Positions 18,570 to 27,241 of a stretch of 29,055 bases of DNA are shown piece after piece (the first letter of the stretch is position 1; every line of letters starts with the position of its first letter). Under the pieces are notes generated by a model. That model was not told the DNA's origin. It saw only the letters and a list, made by a program, of their open reading frames with translations, and ran no database searches. The position numbers and the translations under genes were made by a program. Source of the stretch: Helicobacter sp. (GTDB lineage Bacteria; Campylobacterota; Campylobacteria; Campylobacterales; Helicobacteraceae); the NCBI RefSeq assembly GCF_029067145.1, contig NZ_JAIEFA010000092.1, positions 1 through 29,055 on the forward strand, written 5' to 3'.

Positions 18570-19421
18570 CTATTGTGAGGCGGGTTGTGGTAGATAAGAG
18601 CAGCTTTGGCATAGGGATTCTATGCGTTTTCCCTCTTTAAATCCTTGAATTAGGGATTCTATGCGTGGTGTTTGCAGAATCTCTTTGAGGTTTTGGGTGG
18701 AGAGATTGCCTAGAGGAATTGCGCCTTTAGTATCAAAGCAGCAAGGCACAACAACGCCATTGCAGAGGATTCCTAATTGCTTGCTTGCGCCATAGCAAAA
18801 TCCATTGCTTATTTTTGTTTTTTGGGGATTAACCCATTCAAAAAAGGGCGCACCCACTAGATGAATCTTATAAGCAAGGCGCGTTTTGGTGGGCACAATT
18901 TTATCAAGATGAAAAAAGTCCTTTAAGCGTTGATAGAGAATCGTATTTTTGTTTGGCGCGCTAAAGTCTTTGTTGAGATTCCAAAGTCTTAAGTTGATGA
19001 ATTTCTCACTTTTTAGCTTCTGGTGTAAGGTGCAAAGCTCTAAAATGGCTTTGAGATAGGAATCAAGCGCAATGGATTCTTTTTGATAAAGTGCGCTTGT
19101 AAGGGAAATATTGATTTGATGAATGCTTGGGTGATGGAGCAAAAGATTAGAGTTTTCTACATTGCAATAGAATCCGCTTGTCGTTAAATCAATTTTTAGT
19201 TTAAAATTCTCGGCAATATCCAAATATTCCTTTAGTGATTCTACACTTAGAGGGTCGCCTAAAATATGCAAGGCGCAAAAATGCGTATAGGGCGCAATCT
19301 CTTTTGCAATCCTGCTAAAGAGACTTAAAGGCATAATGTCTTTTGCCTTTGTCGGCGTGCAAAAACTGCAATTTAATCCGCAAAAATTCGTGATTTCAAT
19401 AAAAATTTTGTTGAATCGCAT
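18570..19421 (-). CDS. Radical SAM protein with SPASM-like C-terminus
   Basis: 283 residues. The N-terminus has the radical SAM [4Fe-4S] motif C14-x3-C18-x2-C21 (CGLNCSFC), followed by LHILGDPL in the place of the usual GGEPL strand. The C-terminus has a cysteine set (C209, C220, C227, C228, C271, C274) like the SPASM or twitch auxiliary-cluster region that follows such cores, including ILCNGVVVPCC and CQSC. Family members modify peptides or small molecules; the substrate here cannot be told, and there is no obvious precursor peptide gene beside it. It starts 11 nt after the LolC/E-like gene and precedes the eptA pseudogene. The frame is intact. Confidence 0.85.
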   Translation of the reverse strand: MRFNKIFIEITNFCGLNCSFCTPTKAKDIMPLSLFSRIAKEIAPYTHFCALHILGDPLSVESLKEYLDIAENFKLKIDLTTSGFYCNVENSNLLLHHPSIHQINISLTSALYQKESIALDSYLKAILELCTLHQKLKSEKFINLRLWNLNKDFSAPNKNTILYQRLKDFFHLDKIVPTKTRLAYKIHLVGAPFFEWVNPQKTKISNGFCYGASKQLGILCNGVVVPCCFDTKGAIPLGNLSTQNLKEILQTPRIESLIQGFKEGKRIESLCQSCSYLPQPASQ

Positions 19422-19432
19422 TTCTTTTAAGA

Positions 19433-20698
19433 TTATTCATTACGCAAAACTTGCAAAGGGTCAATTTGTGTTGCCTTTTTGGCAGGATAATAAGAGGAGG
19501 AAAAAACGATTCCAAAAGAACCAATGAGAATGAGCACCAAGTCTATTAAAGACAATTCCAAAGGTAATTTGTCGCTACCATAAACATCCGCTGGTAATGA
19601 AATAATGGGAAAGGAAGAAAGCAACACAAGAATGATGGCTGCTAGGATTCCACCGACAAGAATCCCGCTAATGCCAATAAAATTCCCCAAATACAAAAAA
19701 GTCTTTTTGATTTCGGTTGCACTTACGCCCATTGTGAGAAGCAAGGCAATTTCTTTACGCCGACTCATTACGGTCATCAAAAGCGAGCTAATAATATTGA
19801 GTGAGGCGACAAGGATAATCAACATAAGCACGATAAAGAGCGCACGTTTTTCTAGAGCAAGAGCTGCGAAGAAATTGCCATTTTGCTCCCACCAACCCAC
19901 GAAATGAATTTGTGGATAATGTTTTTGTAGGGCAAGAATGTCTTTGCGTGCATCATCAGAATAAATATGGATTCCATCATAAACATCATAGGGCAGCTCT
20001 TTGATAGTTTGCAGAGATTCTAAATTAGTATAAATATAACCCTTATCGTAGGCAATCAATCCAGAATCAAAAATGCCCACAACATTAAAATGTTTCATTG
20101 TGGGAGTAAGGCTCATTGCGGTGGGAGTTAAATGCGTAAAAATCAAGAGAAGCTTAGAGTTTAACTGCAAGCCATATTGTTGTTGCAGGGTTTTGCCTAC
20201 AATAATGTCAAATGTGTTGCTTTCATAAGGCAAGCCAAAATTTTGTTGATAGGATTTTTGGGTCTTTTCAAATGCTGTTTGGAAAATAGGATTCAGCTTG
20301 CTTTCGCGCTCAAAATCCACGCCAAATATCATTGCGCCTTCCATTCTTGCCCCTCTTTTGGAAATTGCCTGCATTTGCACAAAGGGACTGAATCTTAGAT
20401 GTTTAAAGCGCGATTCCATTTCTTTTAGCATAGAAGAGTTTATCGCTTCAAATCCGCTACTTATGGCAGTGATAGGATAGTTCATAATAAATAATTTGCG
20501 CTCAAACTCCTTATCAAATCCATTCATTAATGCCATTGCAACGATTAAAACCATTACGCCAATGCAAACACCCAAAAACGCTAAAATTGCGGTAACAGAA
20601 ATAAAAGGCTGCGCCTTATTGAATCGCAAATAGCGACGCACTAAAAAAGAAATCAGTTTGGTGTTTTGCGAGGAAGTAGTAGAGGGTAAGGATTGCAT
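19433..20698 (-). CDS. ABC transporter permease, LolC/LolE (FtsX/MacB) family
   Basis: I place the start at ATG 20698, giving 421 residues. The frame is open further upstream, but only inside the secA 3' end, and a TAATG junction couples the two genes with a 1-nt overlap. One membrane segment is near 33-57 (ISVTAILAFLGVCIGVMVLI). A large periplasmic MacB-like domain (about 60-290) follows, and then three C-terminal segments in the FtsX arrangement. The family releases lipoproteins from the inner membrane to the LolA chaperone, together with the LolD ATPase. No ATPase gene is adjacent. Campylobacterota often have a single LolC/E-type subunit. Close linkage with secA is also remembered for H. 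pylori. Confidence 0.85.
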   Translation of the reverse strand: MQSLPSTTSSQNTKLISFLVRRYLRFNKAQPFISVTAILAFLGVCIGVMVLIVAMALMNGFDKEFERKLFIMNYPITAISSGFEAINSSMLKEMESRFKHLRFSPFVQMQAISKRGARMEGAMIFGVDFERESKLNPIFQTAFEKTQKSYQQNFGLPYESNTFDIIVGKTLQQQYGLQLNSKLLLIFTHLTPTAMSLTPTMKHFNVVGIFDSGLIAYDKGYIYTNLESLQTIKELPYDVYDGIHIYSDDARKDILALQKHYPQIHFVGWWEQNGNFFAALALEKRALFIVLMLIILVASLNIISSLLMTVMSRRKEIALLLTMGVSATEIKKTFLYLGNFIGISGILVGGILAAIILVLLSSFPIISLPADVYGSDKLPLELSLIDLVLILIGSFGIVFSSSYYPAKKATQIDPLQVLRNE

Positions 20699-23259
20699 TA
20701 AGATTCCTTGCGGTTTGCTAATACGCCGCTTTTGGGTCCGCTTTTGCCACAACAATCTTTATATTTTTTGCCGCTTCCACAAGGGCAAGGTTCATTGCGC
20801 ACGGGTTTTGTTTTTGTGTTACCAAAAGTCGCGCCCTTAGTGGAATCTGTTAGTTTTTGACGTGCTAATTCTGCTTCTTTTTCATTTTCTTTGACCGCGG
20901 GTTTTAGTTGCACTTTTTGAAGCATTTTAATTGCAGTGTATTTAATCTGTGCGGCAAGCTCCAAGAAAAGATTATAACTTTCTTTTTTGTATTCTACAAG
21001 CGGGTCTTTTTGGTTGTATCCACGAAGCCCGATTCCTGTTTTGAGATTGTCCATTACATAGAGATGTTCGCGCCACAAGTTGTCTAATGTTTGCAAATAA
21101 ACGAGTTTTTCAATCTCATTACGCGTTTTTTCGTCTAATATCTGCATTTTTTCTTCATAATCGTGGGATAAAATTTCTTCAATATAGCCTTCAAAGTTAT
21201 GATTTGTTTTGTAGTATTCCTTTAAAGAATCTTGATTTAAAAGTGCATTAAAATCTTCTTGCGCTTGCGCACAAAGCAATCCTAAGTCATCTTCCTCGCT
21301 AAAAACTTCGCATTTTTGCAAAAGCATTGTAATGGCTTCTTGGCGATTCTCAATGATTTTGTGCGAAATATTGTGGTTGGGGTCTAGCATTTCATCTCGG
21401 ACGCGATAGATTGCCTTTCTCTGTTCGTTTGCGACATCATCGTATTCTAGCAAATGCTTTCTTGCTTCAAAGTGCATACTTTCTACTTTTTTCTGTGCGT
21501 TTTCAACCGAACGCGTAACGAGATGAGATTCTATGTGCTCTCCCTCGTCTAATCCTAGTTTGTCCATAATGTTTTTAATCTTATCACTTCCAAAAATCCG
21601 CAATAATGGGTCTTCAAGGCTTAGATAAAATTGGCTTGTGCCCGGGTCGCCTTGTCGCCCACTACGTCCTCTTAGTTGATTGTCAATCCTGCGTGATTCG
21701 TGCCTTTCTGTCCCGATGATATAAAGTCCGCCAAGTGAGCGCACTTCGTCATTAATCTTAATATCCACCCCGCGTCCAGCCATATTAGTAGCAATCGTTA
21801 CAGCCCCTTTGCGCCCTGCGTCTTTGATGATTTCGGCTTCTTTGGCGTGCTGTTTAGCATTTAGCACAGAATGTGGGATTCTTTCTTTTTGGAGTAATGC
21901 GTGGATTTTTTCGCTTTTTTCTATGGAGGCAGTCCCTACAAGAATCGGTTGTCCTTTTTGGTGGAGTTCTATGATTTTTGTTGCCAAAGCTTTAAACTTT
22001 TCCGCCTCTGTTTTGTAAATCAAATCGTTTAAATCTTGGCGCAAAATAGGCACATTTGTCGGAATAGAAACAACTTCTAAATTGTAAATTTGTAGAAATT
22101 CGCTTGCTTCTGTCTGTGCTGTTCCTGTCATTCCGGCGAGTTTTTCATAAAGCCTGAAGTAGTTTTGATAAGTAATATCCGCAAGCGTTTGGGATTCTTC
22201 CTTGATTTGCACTCCTTCTTTTGCCTCTAAGGCTTGGTGTAACCCTTCGCTAAAACGTCTCCCCTCGCTTAATCTCCCTGTAAATTCATCTACAATGACG
22301 ACTTCACCTTCCCGCACGACATAATCTTTGTCCTTTTTAAAAAGCTTATTTGCCTTGAGCGCTTGGTCTAAATGGTGTGCTAAAATCGCATTTTCAATGC
22401 TGTATAAATTATCTACACCAAAGAGTTTTTCTGCCTCATTGACGCCTTCTTCGGTAAGTAGAATCGTGCGATTTTTTTCGTCCAAAGTATAATGTTTTTC
22501 TTCTTCTAATTTCAGTGCAACAACATTGGCTGCTTTATAATTATCTAAAGTGCGATTGGCGGGACCTGAAATAATCAAAGGAGTGCGCGCCTCGTCAATC
22601 AAAATAGAATCCACTTCATCTACGATTGCGAAATGATGTGTTTTTTGGACTTTTTGGTGGAAGTCATATTTCATATTGTCGCGCAAATAATCAAATCCAA
22701 ATTCGTTGTTTGTGCCATAGACAATATCGCTAGAATATTGCTGCAATCTATCCTTGTCGTCATAATTTCCGCTGACAATTACCCCCACAGAATATCCCAA
22801 AAATTCATAAAGCGGACGCATAAGCTCCGCGTCTCTTTGGGCAAGATAGTCATTGACTGTTACGATATGCACACTTTTGCCAACCATAGCGTTGAGGCAA
22901 ACAGGAAGCGTGGCGACGAGAGTTTTTCCTTCACCCGTTTTCATTTCCGCGATTTTACCTTCGTGTAACACCATTCCACCGATGAGTTGGACATCAAAAT
23001 GGCGCAGATTCAAAACTCTTTTGCTTGCCTCTCTTGTGATTGCAAACGAATCATAAAGCACTTCTTCAAGGGCTTTTTTGGAATCTTGCGCTTCTTGAAC
23101 TTGAGTTTTTAGCTGTAAAAAAGCTGCTTTTAATTCCTCATCACTTAGTTTTTGATAGTTTTCTTCTAGAGCGTTGATTTTACGAATCTCTTTGTGATAA
23201 TGGCGAATCAATCTGTCGTTTTTGCTGCTAAAAATTTTCTTTACAAGGGTGAGTATCAT
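20698..23259 (-). CDS. secA: Preprotein translocase ATPase SecA
   Basis: 853 residues, full length. SecA drives precursor proteins through SecYEG using ATP. Walker A is GEGKTLVATLP (about 105-115), and the DEVDSILIDEARTPL segment (near 211-225) holds the DEAD-like Walker B. The second nucleotide domain carries TNMAGRGVDIK and the RxxxQLRGRSGRQGDPG helicase motif. The helical scaffold/wing region and the C-terminal zinc motif PCPCGSGKKYKDCC follow; the zinc motif binds SecB or ribosomes. The start at 23259 is supported by AAGGAAAGG. It heads the minus-strand group and is divergent from hemE. Confidence 0.98.
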   Translation of the reverse strand: MILTLVKKIFSSKNDRLIRHYHKEIRKINALEENYQKLSDEELKAAFLQLKTQVQEAQDSKKALEEVLYDSFAITREASKRVLNLRHFDVQLIGGMVLHEGKIAEMKTGEGKTLVATLPVCLNAMVGKSVHIVTVNDYLAQRDAELMRPLYEFLGYSVGVIVSGNYDDKDRLQQYSSDIVYGTNNEFGFDYLRDNMKYDFHQKVQKTHHFAIVDEVDSILIDEARTPLIISGPANRTLDNYKAANVVALKLEEEKHYTLDEKNRTILLTEEGVNEAEKLFGVDNLYSIENAILAHHLDQALKANKLFKKDKDYVVREGEVVIVDEFTGRLSEGRRFSEGLHQALEAKEGVQIKEESQTLADITYQNYFRLYEKLAGMTGTAQTEASEFLQIYNLEVVSIPTNVPILRQDLNDLIYKTEAEKFKALATKIIELHQKGQPILVGTASIEKSEKIHALLQKERIPHSVLNAKQHAKEAEIIKDAGRKGAVTIATNMAGRGVDIKINDEVRSLGGLYIIGTERHESRRIDNQLRGRSGRQGDPGTSQFYLSLEDPLLRIFGSDKIKNIMDKLGLDEGEHIESHLVTRSVENAQKKVESMHFEARKHLLEYDDVANEQRKAIYRVRDEMLDPNHNISHKIIENRQEAITMLLQKCEVFSEEDDLGLLCAQAQEDFNALLNQDSLKEYYKTNHNFEGYIEEILSHDYEEKMQILDEKTRNEIEKLVYLQTLDNLWREHLYVMDNLKTGIGLRGYNQKDPLVEYKKESYNLFLELAAQIKYTAIKMLQKVQLKPAVKENEKEAELARQKLTDSTKGATFGNTKTKPVRNEPCPCGSGKKYKDCCGKSGPKSGVLANRKES

Positions 23260-23395
23260 AATCTAAACCTTTCCTTATGTTAGATTCTATTTTATAAAAT
23301 AATAATAAAGCAATCTAAAAAGTCGTAATTTTAGCATAAATGCACTATTACTTAGATAAAATACAACGAAATATTTTATATTTAAAGAGGAAAAA
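23260..23395. promoter_or_regulatory. Divergent secA/hemE promoter region
   Basis: 136 AT-rich bases between divergent genes. For hemE, TAGATAAAAT at 23353-23362 is a plausible -10 region and AAAGAGG near 23384-23390 a good ribosome binding site. For secA, the minus strand carries TATAAAATAGAAT at about 23287-23299, with AAGGAAAGG closer to the start. The -35 elements are not evident, as is usual in this group. Confidence 0.45.
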
Positions 23396-24409
23396 ATGAT
23401 TTTTGTTGATGCGTGTTTTAAGAAAAAAACTCCTTACACACCTGTGTGGTTTATGCGTCAAGCGGGAAGATATTTGAGTGAATATAAAGAAGTGCGTAAG
23501 CAGGCAGGAGATTTTTTAAGCCTTTGTAAGAATCCGAAATTAGCAAGTGAAGTTACTTTGCAGCCTGTGGAGATTTTGAATGTTGATGCGGCAATTTTGT
23601 TTAGTGATATTTTGGTTGTGCCGCTTGAAATGGGAATGGATTTAGGATTTTATGCAGGAGAGGGACCAAAATTTGCTAAACCCATAGAATTCCAAAAGGA
23701 TTTGGAAGACTTAAGCGATGAAGCGTATAAAAGATTGGATTATGTGTATGATACAATTTCTCTAACGCGCCAAAATCTAGCTAAAGAGAAAGCATTGATT
23801 GGATTTTGCGGTGCGCCTTGGACGCTTGCAACCTATATGATTGAGGGGGAGGGGAGCAAAACTTATGCGAAGTCTAAAAAGATTCTGTATTCCAACCCAC
23901 AATTTCTACACGCAATCCTTGCAAAAGTTACACACAATCTAAAACATTATTTAGAATCGCAAATACAAGCAGGAGTGAATGCAGTAATGGTATTTGATTC
24001 GTGGGCAAGTGCGTTAGAAGAGAGTGCGTATTTGGAGTTTGGTTGGAAATATTGCAAAGAGATTGCAAGTTTCATAAAACGCAAATATCCCCATATTCCT
24101 GTGATTTTGTTCCCCAAAGGAATCTCTGCATATTTGGAAAGAATAGACGGAGAATTTGATGTCTTTGGCGTGGATTGGAGCACACCGCTTGGAATCGCAA
24201 AAGAAAAATTGGGGCATAAATATGCTTTGCAAGGCAATTTAGAGCCGTGCAGAATCTATAATACAGATTCTATGCTTGAGGGCGCTCGGGAGATTTTGGA
24301 GTTGATGAAAGATTCTGCACATATTTTTAATTTAGGACACGGAATGCTTCCGGATTTGCCACGTGAGAATGCAATCAAGCTTGTGGAGTTTATCCATAAT
24401 TACCGCTAG
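23396..24409 (+). CDS. hemE: Uroporphyrinogen decarboxylase
   Basis: 337 residues, normal for HemE. It removes four carboxyl groups from uroporphyrinogen III to give coproporphyrinogen III in heme synthesis. Both family signatures are present: PVWFMRQAGRY at 16-26, with the substrate-binding arginines, and GFCGAPWTLATYMIEG at 136-151. D71 in LFSDILV matches the catalytic aspartate. The enzyme is cytoplasmic, a TIM barrel and a homodimer. It stands as a single gene between the divergent secA and a 301-nt gap before cstA, so it is probably its own transcription unit. Confidence 0.97.
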   Translation: MIFVDACFKKKTPYTPVWFMRQAGRYLSEYKEVRKQAGDFLSLCKNPKLASEVTLQPVEILNVDAAILFSDILVVPLEMGMDLGFYAGEGPKFAKPIEFQKDLEDLSDEAYKRLDYVYDTISLTRQNLAKEKALIGFCGAPWTLATYMIEGEGSKTYAKSKKILYSNPQFLHAILAKVTHNLKHYLESQIQAGVNAVMVFDSWASALEESAYLEFGWKYCKEIASFIKRKYPHIPVILFPKGISAYLERIDGEFDVFGVDWSTPLGIAKEKLGHKYALQGNLEPCRIYNTDSMLEGAREILELMKDSAHIFNLGHGMLPDLPRENAIKLVEFIHNYR

Positions 24410-24420
24410 ATTTCATTATG

Positions 24421-24483
24421 CTGTCCTTGTAAGAAATTTTAACAAATTTCATAGCAATTTATAATTTTAATTTGCAAGGGCAG
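24421..24483 (+). ncRNA. Nested stem-loop of unknown role after hemE
   Basis: The outer arms at 24421-24432 (CTGTCCTTGTAA) and 24472-24483 (TTGCAAGGGCAG) pair over 12 bases with two G-U pairs when read as plus-strand RNA. Inside is a perfect 7-bp hairpin GAAATTT-TAAC-AAATTTC (24433-24450 region). The right arm is followed by GAGTTTTGG, a weak T tract. It may be the hemE terminator, part of a longer 5' leader of cstA, or a small RNA. Only the pairing is seen; the role is inferred. Confidence 0.35.
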
Positions 24484-24659
24484 GAGTTTTGGCATTAGTT
24501 ATCCTTGATTTCTATGAAATAGTTTTTGATAGTTTTTATTTTTTTAATCAAATTATCTATTCTTAACAAAATGGGTAAAAAATTAACATTTGAAAATAGT
24601 TTTTTGTAAAATAAAACGATAATGTTTAAAATTTAATTGATATGCTTTAGAATCCAATG

Positions 24660-24665
24660 TATAAT
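24660..24665 (+). promoter_or_regulatory. cstA sigma70-type -10 box
   Basis: A perfect TATAAT, 45 nt before the cstA ATG and preceded by TG. It is the best promoter hexamer in the gap. Transcription would begin near 24672. AGGAAGGAG just before the ATG is a very strong ribosome binding site. Confidence 0.6.
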
Positions 24666-24710
24666 GGTTTCGCTCTTAGGTAGCACGAATTAGATTTAGG
24701 AAGGAGCTTT

Positions 24711-26828
24711 ATGAATAAAGTTTTGAGTATGGTTATTTGGGCGATTGTAGCTCTTATTGGCGCTTGGTGCTTTGGTGTTTTGGCATTACATCAAGGCGAG
24801 ACAATTTCTGCAGTATGGATTGTGGTAGCCGCGGTATGTATTTATATGATTGGTTACCGATTCTATTCAAAATACATTGCAGAAAAAGTTTTAGGCTTAG
24901 ACGACAATCGCGCGACTCCTGCATTAACGATGAACGATGGACGCGACTTTTGTCCAACGAATAAAATTGTTTTGTTTGGACACCACTTTGCCGCTATTGC
25001 TGGTGCTGGTCCTCTTGTGGGTCCAATTTTGGCAGCCCAAATGGGATATTTGCCTAGTATGATTTGGGTTGTGGTTGGTGTTGTGCTTGCCGGAGCAGTG
25101 CATGACTTTACGGTGCTTTTTGTTTCAATGCGCCGCAATGGTAAATCACTAGGTGAAATCATCAAACTAGAGTTAGGTAAGGGCGTTGGAAGTATTGCAA
25201 TGATAGGGATTTTGGGCATTATGATGTTGATTATTGCGATTTTGGCACTTGTAGTTGTAAATGCTCTTGCGGAATCTCCTTGGGGGTTATTCACGATTGC
25301 AATGACGATTCCAATCGCAATTTATATGGGAATCCATATGCGATTCTTACGACCGGGTAAAATAGGTGAGGCTAGTATTATCGGTTTTGTATTGTTGCTT
25401 CTTGCGTTATTTTATGGACAAGAAGTTGCCGCAAACCCAACTTTATCCGCGATATTTACACTAACACCCATTACATTAACTTATATAATGATTGGTTATG
25501 GCTTTGTTGCAGCGATTCTCCCTGTATGGTTTTTGCTTGCTCCTCGTGATTATCTAAGCACATTCTTAAAAATCGGTGTGATTGTGTTAATGGCAGCAGG
25601 AATCTTGATTGTCGCACCAGATATTCAATTTCCAAGTGTTACGAAGTTTATTGATGGGACAGGACCGGTTTTTAGCGGACAGCTCTTTCCTTTCCTTTTT
25701 ATTACCATTGCTTGTGGGGCAATTAGCGGATTCCACGCGCTAATTTCTAGTGGGACAACTCCAAAAATGTTAGAGAAAGAATCCCACGCAAGAATGGTAG
25801 GCTATGGTTCTATGGTTATGGAATCGGCAGTTGCAGTTATGGCGTTGATTGCTGCGTGTATTTTAACTCCAGGATTGTATTTTTCTATCAATGTTGCTCC
25901 TGCAGGGCTTGGAACAACAGGAATCACAGATGTAGCGCAAGCAGCAGCAGTTGCAGCACAAACAATTAACAATTTTGGTTTTGTCATTACGCCACAAGAA
26001 ATTTTAGATATGGCAGGAAATATTGGCGAAAAAAGTATCTTGAGCAGAACAGGAGGCGCACCAACTTTTGCGATTGGTTTGGCAACAATTATTTCGGAAG
26101 TTCCTTTATTTAATCAAGGCTCTACTGCGTTTTGGTATCACTTTGCGATTCTTTTTGAAGCATTGTTCATTTTGACTGCTGTCGATGCAGGAACGCGTGC
26201 GGGACGCTTTATGGTGCAAGATGTATTGGGTAATGTGTATGCTCCTATTGGAAATATTCAATCTATGTTTTGGGGTGTGATTGCGACCTTGATTTGTGTT
26301 GCAGGTTGGGGTTATATCCTTTATCAAGGAATCACTGACCCACAAGGTGGTGTAAAATCACTTTGGACACTCTTTGGAGTTTCTAATCAAATGTTGGCTG
26401 GAATGGCGTTATTACTTGTAATTTCCGTGCTTTTTAAAATGGGCAAAGCAAAACAAGCGTGGGTTGTGATTCTACCTGCTGCTTGGGTTTTAATCTCTAC
26501 GCTTTATGCGGGAATTTTGAAATTGCTTCCAGCTAATGGCGAGAGAGTGCATGATGCTGTAAGTCATATTGCACTTTGGCAAATCAATAGTGCAAAAGCA
26601 GCGCAAGCAACAGACCCAGCTTTGGCAGAAAGATTTGCGACAATTGCGACAAATAACTTAGTCAATGCAGGACTTTGTGCATTCTTTATGTTTGTTACTT
26701 GCTTGATTTTAATTCAAACCATTCGCATTTGCCTTAAAGCAACAAAAGGTGAAATAGATATTCCACTTGCGGAATCCCCTTATGAGGAGGCTAGTAAGTA
26801 TGAAGGAAAAATTGCCGCACACGGATAA
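24711..26828 (+). CDS. cstA: Carbon starvation protein CstA (pyruvate/peptide transporter family)
   Basis: 705 residues with some 16 to 18 hydrophobic segments, the size of CstA/BtsT. Landmarks include FGHHFAAIAGAGPLVGPILAA near 90-110 (quoted core FAAIAGAGPLVGP), GAVHDFTVLF, the SGFHALISSGTTPKML stretch, and DAGTRAGRFMVQD in the C-terminal half. Known relatives import pyruvate (E. coli BtsT and CstA), and the Campylobacter protein has been linked to peptide uptake. An exact substrate is not claimed. The C-terminus overlaps the YbdD-family gene. It has its own promoter. Confidence 0.95.
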   Translation: MNKVLSMVIWAIVALIGAWCFGVLALHQGETISAVWIVVAAVCIYMIGYRFYSKYIAEKVLGLDDNRATPALTMNDGRDFCPTNKIVLFGHHFAAIAGAGPLVGPILAAQMGYLPSMIWVVVGVVLAGAVHDFTVLFVSMRRNGKSLGEIIKLELGKGVGSIAMIGILGIMMLIIAILALVVVNALAESPWGLFTIAMTIPIAIYMGIHMRFLRPGKIGEASIIGFVLLLLALFYGQEVAANPTLSAIFTLTPITLTYIMIGYGFVAAILPVWFLLAPRDYLSTFLKIGVIVLMAAGILIVAPDIQFPSVTKFIDGTGPVFSGQLFPFLFITIACGAISGFHALISSGTTPKMLEKESHARMVGYGSMVMESAVAVMALIAACILTPGLYFSINVAPAGLGTTGITDVAQAAAVAAQTINNFGFVITPQEILDMAGNIGEKSILSRTGGAPTFAIGLATIISEVPLFNQGSTAFWYHFAILFEALFILTAVDAGTRAGRFMVQDVLGNVYAPIGNIQSMFWGVIATLICVAGWGYILYQGITDPQGGVKSLWTLFGVSNQMLAGMALLLVISVLFKMGKAKQAWVVILPAAWVLISTLYAGILKLLPANGERVHDAVSHIALWQINSAKAAQATDPALAERFATIATNNLVNAGLCAFFMFVTCLILIQTIRICLKATKGEIDIPLAESPYEEASKYEGKIAAHG

Positions 26829-27063
26829 AAATCCAAAAATCACCAAGAGCATAAAAGTTTGGTTAGAAGCATTTGCTTCTAACCTTATCCAAATATATCG
26901 GCGTTCAGATAGGTTTTTTCATTTGCTTGTGGGCATGCCAAGTTATGACAAATATGTGGAACATATGCGGCAAAATCACCCTGATAAGATTCCAAAATCT
27001 CAAAGGGAATTTTTCAAAGAAGCAATGGAAGCAAAATATGGCGCGGGAAGAAATAAATGCTGA
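26800..27063 (+). CDS. YbdD/YjiX family small protein, CstA partner
   Basis: I start at ATG 26800 (87 residues) because GAGGAGG sits 9 nt before it. The longer frame from 26767 has no comparable site. The C-terminal half holds the family pattern GMPSYDKYVEHMRQNHPDK and REFFKEAMEAKYGAG. The first about 25 residues are basic and differ from the shorter E. coli proteins. YbdD-type genes follow cstA in many bacteria and are thought to help the transporter. It overlaps the end of cstA by 29 nt, so translation is coupled. Confidence 0.88.
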   Translation: MKEKLPHTDKNPKITKSIKVWLEAFASNLIQIYRRSDRFFHLLVGMPSYDKYVEHMRQNHPDKIPKSQREFFKEAMEAKYGAGRNKC

Positions 27064-27241
27064 TAAGCCAAACACCATAAGTTTATGGATACACTAAGGA
27101 ACTAGGCATTTTATCTTGTCCTCTGAATTAATCTGTAAAATCAAAACAACAATTTTCCTAAAATCTCCTATTTAAACAATAAAGAAATAAAAAGTGGAAT
27201 AAGAAATGCTTTTAAATTTTAAAATTTAAAAAGGAGTTTAA
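27064..27241 (+). other. Intergenic region before the flagellin-like gene
   Basis: 178 nt without a gene. It holds a short near-palindrome, CCATAA-GT-TTATGG (27075-27088), with no T tract, so it is not a clear terminator. The sigma54-type promoter lies near the end, followed by AAGGAG before the next ATG. Confidence 0.5.
27195..27212 (+). promoter_or_regulatory. Sigma54 (RpoN) -24/-12 promoter
   Basis: TGGAATAAGAAATGCTTT has GG at 27196-27197 and GC at 27208-27209, separated by exactly 10 nt, the strict sigma54 spacing. It matches the Campylobacterota form GGAA-N6-TTGCTTT with one change (ATGCTTT). Transcription would begin near 27221, about 20 nt before the ATG, leaving room for the AAGGAG site. 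In this group RpoN mainly drives middle and late flagellar genes. Confidence 0.75.

Larger units (their letters stand above)
24410..24710 (+). other. hemE-cstA intergenic region
   Basis: A 301-nt gap without a gene. It begins with a nested hairpin (24421-24483) and continues with AT-rich sequence in which I see nothing coding. It ends with the cstA promoter and an untranslated leader of about 40 nt. Confidence 0.6.

Noticed and set aside
20699..20755. Longer N-terminus of the LolC/E-like permease starting at 20755
   Set aside because: The extra 19 residues lie inside the secA zinc-motif coding region and are basic out-of-frame sequence; the coupled ATG at 20698 gives a normal N-terminus.
23289..23300. 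Perfect 12-bp palindrome ATTTTATAAAAT between secA and hemE, possibly an operator
   Set aside because: It is purely A/T in a very AT-rich promoter region and overlaps the likely secA -10 box; such palindromes arise often by chance.
26767..26799. Upstream ATG (26767) as start of the YbdD-family gene
   Set aside because: No ribosome binding site precedes it, whereas GAGGAGG is well spaced before the ATG at 26800.
27075..27088. CCATAA-GT-TTATGG as terminator of the cstA operon
   Set aside because: A 2-nt loop cannot form a stable hairpin as drawn and there is no T tract after it.
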